Program-made: the position numbers and the translations under genes | The notes under the pieces: generated by a model | The model's database searches: none | Seen by the model: only the letters and a program-made list of their open reading frames with translations | What the model was told of the DNA's origin: nothing | Shown here: positions 8,807 through 16,424 of the stretch, one piece after another | How positions within the stretch are numbered: position 1 is the stretch's first letter | Layout: every line of letters starts with the position of its first letter | Source: an uncultured Bacillota bacterium | GTDB taxonomy: Bacteria > Bacillota_I > Bacilli_A > RF39 > UBA660 | Assembly: GCA_900317975.1 (NCBI GenBank) | Contig: ONIZ01000028.1 | Span: forward strand, 1 to 34,586 | DNA length: 34,586 nt | Reading direction: 5' to 3'

Positions 8807-8831
8807 AAAAAAAGACAAGATTAAACTTGTC
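8807..8831 (-). terminator. terminator after the 89-aa gene
   Basis: Minus strand GACAAG and CTTGTC (8831-8826 and 8819-8814) form a stem around a 6-base loop that contains the stop codon, followed by seven T residues. Confidence 0.78.
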
Positions 8832-9090
8832 CAGAATAATATTTATTTAAAGTTTTGCCTATCTCATTTTCTAAACTATTAATTAGCATAAATAAATCAG
8901 TATAATATTTATCTTCATCACTATCAGAATCTAATGTAGAAGAAAGTAATAATTCATCTTTTCCATTCAATAAGTTTAATTCACCAATTAATTCCATTAC
9001 TTTTCTTTTCAATTCTTCTTTTTTACTGTCAATATTAAGTTCAGAATAAGCTTCTACTAATTCATCAAATTTTTTTGTTACATCTTCCAT
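8821..9090 (-). CDS. small helical protein of unknown function, 89 aa
   Basis: Not recognised. The sequence is strongly charged and helical, with coiled-coil character (residues 1-40 and 60-85). It has no membrane segment. Its ATG overlaps the stop codon of the 252-aa gene by one base (TAATG), so translation is coupled. That makes it likely that the two proteins work together. The C-terminus ends in the terminator stem. Confidence 0.7.
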   Translation of the reverse strand: MEDVTKKFDELVEAYSELNIDSKKEELKRKVMELIGELNLLNGKDELLLSSTLDSDSDEDKYYTDLFMLINSLENEIGKTLNKYYSGQV

Positions 9091-9848
9091 TACATAGTTC
9101 TCCTCTTAACTTGAGTATCATCATTTTTACTATTTATAAATTGAATATATTCATTAGGATTATCTAATCTACTAGAACTAGCAAATGCATGACCTGTATT
9201 TTTAACAACATCTCTTCTTTCTAGAGCAATTTGTTCTTTAATAGTAGGTACATGAGTAATACTACTTCTAATATTATCAAAAGCTCTTCCAAAAAGACTC
9301 ATTCTTCTATACTGTTCCTTTAATTCAAGAAACCTATCTAAACTCTCTCTATATTTTCTATCCTGTATTTCTTTGAATTCAGGCAAATATTGTCTATCTA
9401 TATTTATTTGATCTCTGATAATATCAATTCTTCTTAATACAGTTTGAATATCAACTTCATCTCTATAGTCACTTTTTATAATGAAACCAGTTATTTCATT
9501 AATACTCATAGCAATATTATCTAATATAGTATAAGCATTTCTTTCATTATCATCACCAACATCAAATCTATATTTATTTTCACTAGAAACAATTCTATTA
9601 CGAATATAGACATAATTATTTAATAATGCATTAACATTGTCACTAACAATAGAAGTTAGACTATCAGTAAGCACTCCATCACTATGAGCTCTAGTCAATA
9701 CATCTATATATTCATTAAAACCATATAGTTTTCCTGTTTTACTACCTTCAAGGGTATCGGTATAATGTCTCCAATCTTCTTTAGATATTCTTTTCTTATC
9801 ATTAAGATTAAAAACAGATTTTGGACCAACTGTCTCTACTATAGCCAT
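9090..9848 (-). CDS. hypothetical soluble protein, 252 aa
   Basis: Not recognised. There is no signal peptide or membrane segment. The sequence is mainly helical, with a basic, Asn- and Ser-rich C-terminal tail ending KRRTM. An RxxDIIRDQINIDRQ-like stretch near residue 140 is typical of helical scaffolds. The ATG at 9848 follows AGGAGTGAGTTT. It is second in a three-gene operon between the NlpC/P60 membrane protein (19-base gap) and the 89-aa gene (1-base overlap). The HerA-type ATPase follows in the same direction. Confidence 0.72.
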   Translation of the reverse strand: MAIVETVGPKSVFNLNDKKRISKEDWRHYTDTLEGSKTGKLYGFNEYIDVLTRAHSDGVLTDSLTSIVSDNVNALLNNYVYIRNRIVSSENKYRFDVGDDNERNAYTILDNIAMSINEITGFIIKSDYRDEVDIQTVLRRIDIIRDQINIDRQYLPEFKEIQDRKYRESLDRFLELKEQYRRMSLFGRAFDNIRSSITHVPTIKEQIALERRDVVKNTGHAFASSSRLDNPNEYIQFINSKNDDTQVKRRTM

Positions 9849-9867
9849 AAACTCACTCCTATCATTA

Positions 9868-11148
9868 TTAATTACAATCTTGTATCAATTGCTTTGGTCT
9901 TACAACAATATATGTACCAGGACCCCAAGCATACATTTTTGGATTTTCATCATCTATTTTAGATGTCCATTTATATTTTCTTCCAGTCATGTAATAACTT
10001 CCACCATCATATCCAGTAACAGTACCCTTCTTCTTATCAACTTCACCAATAAAAGCAACATGCTCACCTTTAGCACCCTTTATAGAAGATAAATCATAAG
10101 GATCAACTTGTCTATCAAAGAAATAAAGAACATCTCCTACTTGAATATCACTCATCTTGTAAATTACTTCGCCACTAGTAATGCCCATATTAGGAATACC
10201 TGCTTTATTATAAACCATCGCGGCAGAACCACCACATTGACTAGTAAAATTAAGACCTAACTTACCACTAATACCTTCATCAAATTTAGAAGAAGGAAAA
10301 GCAGCATCTCTATACTTAGTAACCCCAGGATAAAAAGCATCACTAGAAGCTCTCTTAAATGAGCCACCCCAAGTATCACAATTTCCACCCCATTTACAAT
10401 ATTTTTCACCACTATCATAATCAAATCCATATAAAGCCATAAATCCATATACATATTCAACTATTTCTCTAAATTGACTTGCTCGGCTAACTTGAACATC
10501 TCTTCCATAATATTTACTAAAAACTCCACCAAGTTCATTTACATAATTTTTGAAATCACCATCATATTTATTATTTATAACATCATAGAAATTATTTACA
10601 TTTAAATCATCCTTATGATCACTAATAATAGAAGCAGTTTGACTAGTAAATGTAGCATCCATTCCAGATACTTTAAAATTATTATTAGGACATACTGCAT
10701 TAGGATTTATACCGGTACTACCTCTTTCATAATCACCTGGTTCAATATAAACCTTTTGAATATTTTTACCAGTATTATCATCAATACCATCCTTATTTTC
10801 ATCAACAATAATATTACCAATATAATTAGTACTAAGAGATATCTCATATTCATCTATAGCAGACCAACAAGAAGTAAAAGAAGTTCTCTCTCCAATAAGC
10901 CCCATAACTAAACTAACAAATGCAGGTATCAAGAATAATGCAACTAAAGCAATAAGAGAATTAACAATACCTTTCTTATTTTTAGAGATAGAATCAATAT
11001 CTTTAGATTTAACAATCTTATATAAAGTAATAATTAAAGATAAGATTGCTAAAACAGGCCCAATAATCTGTATTATTTTTAGGGCATTTTTTAATACTTT
11101 AATTAATACATATATATCATTACAATACCAACCTTCAATTATATCCAT
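9868..11148 (-). CDS. membrane protein with C-terminal NlpC/P60-like peptidase domain
   Basis: 426 aa. Two hydrophobic segments (about residues 22-45 and 60-86) linked by a basic loop resemble VirB2/TrbC-type pilin precursors. A linker of about 200 residues follows. The last 140 residues look like NlpC/P60: catalytic Cys in SQCGGSAAMVYNKAGI (C305), the motif IQVGDVLYF that usually reads LxxGDLvFF, and the His in GEHVAFIGEV (H363). NlpC/P60 enzymes cut peptidoglycan stem peptides. The frame is open to TTG 11154, but AGAGGA six bases before ATG 11148 supports the shorter form. It heads an operon with two unknown proteins and lies upstream of the HerA-type ATPase. A CHAP-type fold is the main alternative. 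Confidence 0.72.
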   Translation of the reverse strand: MDIIEGWYCNDIYVLIKVLKNALKIIQIIGPVLAILSLIITLYKIVKSKDIDSISKNKKGIVNSLIALVALFLIPAFVSLVMGLIGERTSFTSCWSAIDEYEISLSTNYIGNIIVDENKDGIDDNTGKNIQKVYIEPGDYERGSTGINPNAVCPNNNFKVSGMDATFTSQTASIISDHKDDLNVNNFYDVINNKYDGDFKNYVNELGGVFSKYYGRDVQVSRASQFREIVEYVYGFMALYGFDYDSGEKYCKWGGNCDTWGGSFKRASSDAFYPGVTKYRDAAFPSSKFDEGISGKLGLNFTSQCGGSAAMVYNKAGIPNMGITSGEVIYKMSDIQVGDVLYFFDRQVDPYDLSSIKGAKGEHVAFIGEVDKKKGTVTGYDGGSYYMTGRKYKWTSKIDDENPKMYAWGPGTYIVVRPKQLIQDCN

Positions 11149-11171
11149 ATACAATCCTCTACTATAATAAT

Positions 11172-11201
11172 ATAATAAATTAAAAATAATATCTAGTCTA
11201 A
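11172..11201 (-). promoter_or_regulatory. possible promoter for the NlpC/P60 operon
   Basis: Minus strand TTAGAC (11201-11196), an 18-base spacer, then TATTAT (11177-11172). Weak matches in A+T-rich DNA, but correctly placed in the divergent intergenic region. Confidence 0.4.
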
Positions 11202-11207
11202 TTAAAT

Positions 11208-11236
11208 TTTACTAATAGTATTTATTATGCTAGAAT
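11208..11236 (+). promoter_or_regulatory. promoter of the secreted propeller-like gene
   Basis: TTTACT (11208-11213), a 17-base spacer, then TAGAAT (11231-11236) preceded by TGC, an extended -10. A ribosome site AGGTGG precedes the ATG at 11260. Confidence 0.7.
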
Positions 11237-11259
11237 AACCTATAAAAGTAGGTGGTTAA

Positions 11260-12151
11260 ATGAATAAGAAAAAGCTAATTATACCAGCATTGTCTTTATC
11301 AGCAATCATAGTAGCCACTAAACTTACAGGTGATTTTAATAGTATTAATATATATTCAACAGATTTATCTAAAGAAAATGTTTCTTTCTATACTGATGAA
11401 ACAATACCTAAAAGAATAGAAGCTAATCTAAGATATACATTTAATCACACAAATATGGTTCCTCAGGGATTAACTATTTCAGATGATTATTTTTTTATTT
11501 CCATGTATGACTATTATCATTTAAGTAACTCAATGATAAATGTATATGATAAAGATGGAAATTTTGTAAATAGTTGTGAATTAGATAATAAAGCTCATGT
11601 TGGTGGAATATCATATGATAATACAAATGAACTGATATGGGTATCATCTACTTATGGTAACGTAGATGTATATAGATCAATAGATATTGTTAATAGAGAA
11701 AGTGCAAAACCAACATATAGAGATTTATATTTAGGAAGTAATCTAAGAAGTTATAACAAATTATTTAAAACAGCTATTTCATACTTAACATTTTATAATA
11801 ATACTTTATTTGTTGGTAATTTTACCCTTTCAGAAAAAGGAATTGTTAAACAATTTGATATTAGTTTTGATAAAAATAGAACAGTTCATTTAACTGAAAT
11901 TAATAGATTTAAAGTTCCCTCACTAGTTCAAGGAATATCATTTTATGAAAAAGATGATAAAACTTATATGATATTAAGTAGATCTTGTGGACCAAAAATA
12001 CCTTCAGCCTTACAAATATATAAATATAATGAAGAAATTAATATATTCATTATATGAATCCCAAGCTAAACCCTATAGTAGTAAGGTAGATAGTAATGAA
12101 AAAAGTATAAAGAAATCTAATCTACCAAAAATATTAACTTATATGAAATAA
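11260..12151 (+). pseudogene. secreted propeller-like protein, frameshifted and C-terminally truncated
   Basis: The intact first frame gives 265 aa, ending at TGA 12055-12057. It starts with a signal peptide or anchor (residues 1-20). Repeated strands follow, with motifs such as VPQGLTISDDYFFISMYDYY and HVGGISYDNTNELIWVSST, typical of beta-propeller surface proteins. Near residue 257 the coding signal moves to the +1 frame. There the sequence continues YSLYESQAKPYSSK and so on to TAA at 12149-12151, just before the terminator. The +1-frame tail ends in NLPKILTYMK, so the protein probably lacks further C-terminal blades. The promoter and ribosome site are intact. This could be a recent pseudogene or a sequencing error. 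The family name is not certain. Confidence 0.6.
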
Positions 12152-12175
12152 AAAACAAGATTATTAATCTTGTTT
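12151..12175. terminator. bidirectional terminator between convergent genes
   Basis: The perfect inverted repeat AACAAGATTATTAATCTTGTT lies between the plus-strand broken gene and the minus-strand PP2C gene. On the minus strand it is followed by a TTTTTTATTT tract, on the plus strand by TTTCAATT. It serves mainly the PP2C operon. Confidence 0.82.
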
Positions 12176-12178
12176 CAA

Positions 12179-12967
12179 TTATTTAATATAAATTACTCCA
12201 CTAGTATTATCCTTACCATTAAAAGGAGTAAATAAATATTTATATTTTTCTTTCAAATATTCAGGAATAGCAAATTCCTTTTCCCCATAAACAGCTTTAT
12301 CTATTATAGCATCCAATATTTTTTCTTTTTCATTGTTCTTAATAATAGAAAAGATTTCTTCTTCATCAAGTACATCAGTAACCCCATCAGAAAATAATAT
12401 AATTCCATCAAATTCTTTATCTATAACATAACATCTACTTCTACATAAATTAGCATTAAGACCAATACATCTAGTAATAAGATTATTATAAGTAAAATAT
12501 TTTAAATCGTTTTTATTTACACTACCATTTTTATATAAACGATAAACTTCACTATCATCTTCATTTACTTGTATAAATTCTTTATCAGTAAAAATATAAC
12601 ATCTACTATCACCACAATTAATATTAATAGCCTTATCATGATTAATAATAGTTACACATAAAGTAGTACCTACTGTATTTTCTCCATATTTAGATATTAT
12701 TAAATCATTAACTTTATGAATAATAGTATCAATCTTACTATATATTTTTTTTAAATCATTAAAACTATCTGCTTTTGATTTCATAAAGAAATTACAAACT
12801 GAAGTAACCATTGTTTTAGAAGCAATTTCACCATGTTCTTTTCCACCCATCCCATCAGCAAGAGCTAATAAAATGATTTTTTCATCATCAGGATGTTTTG
12901 CTACACAAACAAAATCTTCATTTTTATTTCTATATAAACCAATGTCAGTTCTTGTTCCTAATACCAT
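12179..12967 (-). CDS. PP2C-type serine/threonine protein phosphatase
   Basis: 262 aa, the normal size for bacterial PrpC/Stp phosphatases. Metal-binding and catalytic motifs are present: RNKNED (R13-D18), ADGMGG (D38, G39), GDSR (D120), FSDGVTD (D194) and KDNTSG (D253). It should be a Mn/Mg-dependent phosphatase in the cytoplasm removing phosphate from Ser/Thr. In most Bacillota this gene is beside a PASTA kinase (PrkC/Stk) and rsgA; here there is no kinase in the window. Instead it is the last gene of the pgi operon, 2 bases after the pseudouridine synthase gene, with an AGGGG ribosome site within the end of that gene. Confidence 0.93.
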   Translation of the reverse strand: MVLGTRTDIGLYRNKNEDFVCVAKHPDDEKIILLALADGMGGKEHGEIASKTMVTSVCNFFMKSKADSFNDLKKIYSKIDTIIHKVNDLIISKYGENTVGTTLCVTIINHDKAININCGDSRCYIFTDKEFIQVNEDDSEVYRLYKNGSVNKNDLKYFTYNNLITRCIGLNANLCRSRCYVIDKEFDGIILFSDGVTDVLDEEEIFSIIKNNEKEKILDAIIDKAVYGEKEFAIPEYLKEKYKYLFTPFNGKDNTSGVIYIK

Positions 12968-12969
12968 AA

Positions 12970-13818
12970 TTACCCCTTCATAATTTTCTTAAATTCTGTA
13001 GGCACTTTACTCTCAAATAATATTTCTTTACCTATTACAGGATAAAATAACTTCAATTTATTAGCATGTAAAAATAATCGTTTACCATTATCTTTAATAC
13101 CATAAGTCTTATCACCTACTATAGGATTACCTAATTCTTTAAAAGTAACCCTAATTTGATTTCTTCTTCCAGTATCAATTGCTACTTTAACTAAACTATA
13201 ATCTTTACTTTCTTTAACAACTTCGTAATTAGTAATAGCCTCTACTCCTAATTCTTTACTAGTAGTATAAACTAATTTAGTTTTAGTTTCTGCTAAATAA
13301 TTAACTATTTTTTTATCTTTTTCTTCTAATTTTCCATGAACTACACAAATATATTCTCTAAGTTTTACATAATCATTCCAATTATCTTGTAACATATTTT
13401 TAGTACGTTCATCTTTTGCAAAAATTATTACTCCACTAGTATCTTTATCTAATCTATGCACAATAAATATTCTATTATTTTTATTTTTACTAACTAAATA
13501 GTTTCTAACAATATGATATAAAGTATTATATTTTTCATTATCAGTCGCAATAGTTAATAATCCACTAGGTTTATTAACTACAATAATATGTTCATCTTCA
13601 AATAGTATTTCAAAAGGAAGAATCACTTTATTCTTACTTTTAGTATCAATAATAATAGTATTACCTGAATAAACAGGATAATTATATTTAGTAGTTCTAT
13701 TATTATTAACATAAATACTACCATGAGTAAGATATTCCTTAATCTTCTTACGAGGCATATCTATATTATTAACTAAATAATCTAATAATTCACCATCATT
13801 CTTAACAATTATTTCCAT
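12970..13818 (-). CDS. RluA/RluD-family pseudouridine synthase
   Basis: 282 aa. An N-terminal S4-like RNA-binding domain (about residues 15-60) is followed by the RluA catalytic domain. HRLDKDTSG carries the catalytic D124, KPSGLLT is at about 83-89, and the conserved GRRNQIRV and GDKTYG segments come later. It isomerises specific uridines in rRNA or tRNA. RluD-type (23S rRNA helix 69) or RluB/RluC-type targets cannot be separated by eye. The start ATG at 13818 follows GAGGTG, which overlaps the end of the HAD gene (2-base gap). Confidence 0.92.
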   Translation of the reverse strand: MEIIVKNDGELLDYLVNNIDMPRKKIKEYLTHGSIYVNNNRTTKYNYPVYSGNTIIIDTKSKNKVILPFEILFEDEHIIVVNKPSGLLTIATDNEKYNTLYHIVRNYLVSKNKNNRIFIVHRLDKDTSGVIIFAKDERTKNMLQDNWNDYVKLREYICVVHGKLEEKDKKIVNYLAETKTKLVYTTSKELGVEAITNYEVVKESKDYSLVKVAIDTGRRNQIRVTFKELGNPIVGDKTYGIKDNGKRLFLHANKLKLFYPVIGKEILFESKVPTEFKKIMKG

Positions 13819-13820
13819 AT

Positions 13821-14588
13821 TTACACCTCAAAATATTTAAGGATTACTTCATTTACTCCTAAACTTCTATCTAATTTAGTAACATATTTCGCAGCTTTTT
13901 TAACTTCTTTTTCTCCATTTTTAACACAATTACCAATAGTATTAGATATTAAATTAAGATCATTACTATTTCCACCAACACTAACAACTTCATTTAGTTT
14001 AATCTTTTTCTTATCACAAATCATCTTAATACTATTAAGTTTATCTATATCTTTATAAATAATCTCAATAAAAGTATCTTTACCATTTGTTTTAAAGAAA
14101 TAATTAACATTAAATTGTTTAATATATTTAATAATCTCATCTAAATCTTTCTTTTTATAATGAATAATAATTTGATATATATCATTTTTATGGAAAGAAA
14201 CAAAATCATCTAAATCAGTTATCTCTATAGAAAAATCATAATTATAAGATCTACCTATATAATAAGTATCATTTAAAGTACAAAAAGCCATATCAAAGCC
14301 TTTTAATTTAATTAACTTTTTCAATGTAGTTACAGGAATATTTTTCTTATAAAGAACTTTATCATTATTCATATCATATAAATAAGCTCCATTATAACAA
14401 GATATATAGTCACTAAAAACATAACTATCATTATAATAAATAATAGTTCTAAATAATGCAGATGTACTAACTGTAAATAAAATACCCTTACTTCTAATAC
14501 GATCTATATTTAACATAGTATCTAAAGCAATAGATTCATCTTTATTAATAAGCGTATTATAAAAACTACTGACCATCATCTTGTACAT
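13821..14588 (-). CDS. Cof-type HAD-family protein lacking catalytic acids (probable pseudoenzyme)
   Basis: 255 aa, the length and secondary-structure order of Cof-type (IIB cap) HAD phosphatases. ILFTVSTS (about 36-43) is motif II, YISCYNGAYLYD is the typical NGA region before the cap, and VVSVGGNSNDLNLI is motif IV. Motif I, usually DxDGTL, reads SFYNTL (residues 8-13), so both the nucleophile Asp and the acid/base Asp are gone. In motif IV GDxxND has become GGNSND, losing another metal ligand. The frame is intact and sits in an operon with overlapping neighbours, so the gene seems maintained. It is unlikely to hydrolyse phosphates and may bind a ligand or protein instead (inference). The ATG at 14588 has GGAG at good spacing. 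Confidence 0.8.
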   Translation of the reverse strand: MYKMMVSSFYNTLINKDESIALDTMLNIDRIRSKGILFTVSTSALFRTIIYYNDSYVFSDYISCYNGAYLYDMNNDKVLYKKNIPVTTLKKLIKLKGFDMAFCTLNDTYYIGRSYNYDFSIEITDLDDFVSFHKNDIYQIIIHYKKKDLDEIIKYIKQFNVNYFFKTNGKDTFIEIIYKDIDKLNSIKMICDKKKIKLNEVVSVGGNSNDLNLISNTIGNCVKNGEKEVKKAAKYVTKLDRSLGVNEVILKYFEV

Positions 14589-15159
14589 ATTCTACACTCC
14601 TATCTAAAAAAGTTAATAATATGATAACCCCTTCTAAAAAACCACATAATACATCACTAAAATAATGTACCCCTAAATATATTCTACTAATACCAATAGA
14701 TAGAATAATACAAATTATTATACCAATAACTAAGTATTTTATAAACTTATTTTTTATAGTATTATTTAATTTATATATTAAATAACCAAATACTAAAGAA
14801 CTAATAAGAGAATGACCAGAAGGAAAAGAATAACCTTTCTCACTTATCATTCTATTAATATTAGGTCTTTTTCTATGAACTAAAGTCTTCATAATAGTAT
14901 TAAAACCTACTCCACCTAAAGATAGATAAATAATTCTAACATCTTTAAAGACAAAAAACAAAGTAGAAACAAAAATAACCATAAAGATAATTCCACCCAT
15001 ATTAGTAATAAATAAAAAGTAATTATCAAAAAAGCTATTTCTAATTAAATTATTATAAACAAAACTATCAACAGGCTTAATCAATCCAGTAATAACTAAA
15101 ATCATTATAAATATAAATAATATGGTACATATATTTCTAATAATAATTCTATTCTTCAT
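14566..15159 (-). CDS. PAP2-family membrane phosphatase
   Basis: 197 aa with five or six membrane segments. All three PAP2 motifs are present: KTLVHRKRP, PSGH and SRIYLGVHYFSD, so the His-based phosphatase site is intact. Family members dephosphorylate undecaprenyl pyrophosphate, phosphatidate or phosphatidylglycerol phosphate at the outer membrane face. Which one cannot be told, but undecaprenyl-PP recycling would fit the many envelope genes here. Its start overlaps the end of pgi by 11 bases, and its end overlaps the HAD gene by 23 bases, so it is part of a tight operon. Confidence 0.92.
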   Translation of the reverse strand: MKNRIIIRNICTILFIFIMILVITGLIKPVDSFVYNNLIRNSFFDNYFLFITNMGGIIFMVIFVSTLFFVFKDVRIIYLSLGGVGFNTIMKTLVHRKRPNINRMISEKGYSFPSGHSLISSLVFGYLIYKLNNTIKNKFIKYLVIGIIICIILSIGISRIYLGVHYFSDVLCGFLEGVIILLTFLDRSVEYVQDDGQ

Positions 15160-16306
15160 TTAATCTCTTTCTTATTTCTTTTTTATAAACTTCTACACCA
15201 GGTTGATCAAAAGGATTAATATTAAATAATATTCCAGAATAAGCAGCTGCATACATTAAAAATTTAACTAAATAACCAAAGTTATATTCATTAGCTTCAT
15301 CTAACTCAATCATATTAATAGAAACATTTCCTTTATAATGAGCTTCTCTTACAGCATCAACTATTTTATTATTAACTTCATTCATATCATGAGAACCTAT
15401 CTTTAAATCATTATTATTTCTAACTACAATAAATGTTTCAAATAATATTTTATTTCCTTCTTGAATAAATTGTCCTAATGAATGTAAATCTCTAGTAAAT
15501 ATTGTTGAAAAAGGAAGTACTCCCTTACCATCTTTTCCTTCACTCTCTCCAAATAATTGTTTAATCCATTCTAAAAACATTCCATATTTAGGTTCAAAAG
15601 AAACAAAGTTTTCAACATACTTTTTATTATCAAACATACTAACTCTAGTACCAGCATATTCAAATGATTTCTCTAATTCATTAAACTCATTATATCCTTG
15701 AACAAATTTATTTATATTTATATTGAAAGCTAAAGGAAATAAATGAGCATCACTCATCATAGAAAATCTTCCCCCAAAATCTTCAGGAATATTAAACCTA
15801 AAATAATTATGTTTAATAGCTTCATCATATAAAAATCCAGAAGTACCAGTAGTTGCAAAAATTCTTTCACTAATTTCTTCATCACTATATCTAGTTTTCA
15901 TATAATCAAGTAACATATTATATGCAAGTTTAATTTCCATAGTATTTCCACTTTTACTAATAATATCAACAGAAAAATCTTTATTTTCTAAATAATTTAA
16001 TAAATCAGTTAAATAGTTATTACTAAGAGAATAACCACAATATATTACTTCAAATTTATCATCAAAATAATAAGATAAAGCATCATGAATAGCTTTACTT
16101 CCTAAATAAGATCCACCAATACCAACAACTACTAAAACAGAAGAATTTCTTTTAACTTTAGTAACCATTTTATCAATATTGGGATTAATACTAATATTAT
16201 TAGTCCAACCAATCATATCATATTTATTTAGTTTAGTATTACAAGAATCAAAATCTAAATAATTATTATCAAAATAATTAGTACTTTTAAAATCAAAGTT
16301 AATCAT
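15149..16306 (-). CDS. pgi: glucose-6-phosphate isomerase
   Basis: 385 aa from the chosen start. It converts glucose 6-phosphate and fructose 6-phosphate in glycolysis. Motifs: GIGGSYLGSKA (about 62-72), ISKSGNTMEIK (phosphate binding), GGRFSMMS, and the glutamate in LGQFIQEGNKILFET. The enzyme is shorter than the roughly 445-aa Bacillus form. An open stretch up to 16342 adds 12 residues, but AAGGAGGC five bases before ATG 16306 marks that ATG as the start. It is first in the operon pgi-PAP2-HAD-rluA-PP2C and has its own extended -10 promoter. Glucose-phosphate supply for the glucan synthase upstream is a possible link (inference). Confidence 0.95.
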   Translation of the reverse strand: MINFDFKSTNYFDNNYLDFDSCNTKLNKYDMIGWTNNISINPNIDKMVTKVKRNSSVLVVVGIGGSYLGSKAIHDALSYYFDDKFEVIYCGYSLSNNYLTDLLNYLENKDFSVDIISKSGNTMEIKLAYNMLLDYMKTRYSDEEISERIFATTGTSGFLYDEAIKHNYFRFNIPEDFGGRFSMMSDAHLFPLAFNININKFVQGYNEFNELEKSFEYAGTRVSMFDNKKYVENFVSFEPKYGMFLEWIKQLFGESEGKDGKGVLPFSTIFTRDLHSLGQFIQEGNKILFETFIVVRNNNDLKIGSHDMNEVNNKIVDAVREAHYKGNVSINMIELDEANEYNFGYLVKFLMYAAAYSGILFNINPFDQPGVEVYKKEIRKRLNEE

Positions 16307-16324
16307 AAAAAGCCTCCTTAAATT

Positions 16325-16330
16325 ATTATA
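16325..16330 (-). promoter_or_regulatory. extended -10 promoter of the pgi operon
   Basis: Minus strand TGTTATAAT, an exact extended -10 (TATAAT at 16330-16325), 12 bases before the pgi ribosome site. The -35 region is a T-rich tract without a clear hexamer. Confidence 0.6.
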
Positions 16331-16394
16331 ACATAACAACAAAAAAAGAAGAGAATAATCATTAAGCTAATCACTTTTTTAACAATAATTTTTT

Positions 16395-16424
16395 CAAAAA
16401 AAGAAATAATATTTCTATTATTTC
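16395..16424 (-). terminator. terminator of the glucan synthase gene
   Basis: Minus strand GAAATAATA and TATTATTTC (16424-16416 and 16411-16403) form a 9-bp stem with a 4-base loop, followed by a run of seven T residues. The stop codon of the gene lies in the left arm. Confidence 0.78.

Noticed and set aside
10615..10911. Plus-strand reading frame of about 98 codons inside the NlpC/P60 gene
   Set aside because: It is a shadow of the real gene with low-complexity I, T and N content; no promoter or ribosome site.
12055..12057. TGA read as Trp in the propeller-like gene
   Set aside because: Reading through TGA meets a TAA three codons later and does not recover the coding signal, which continues in another frame.
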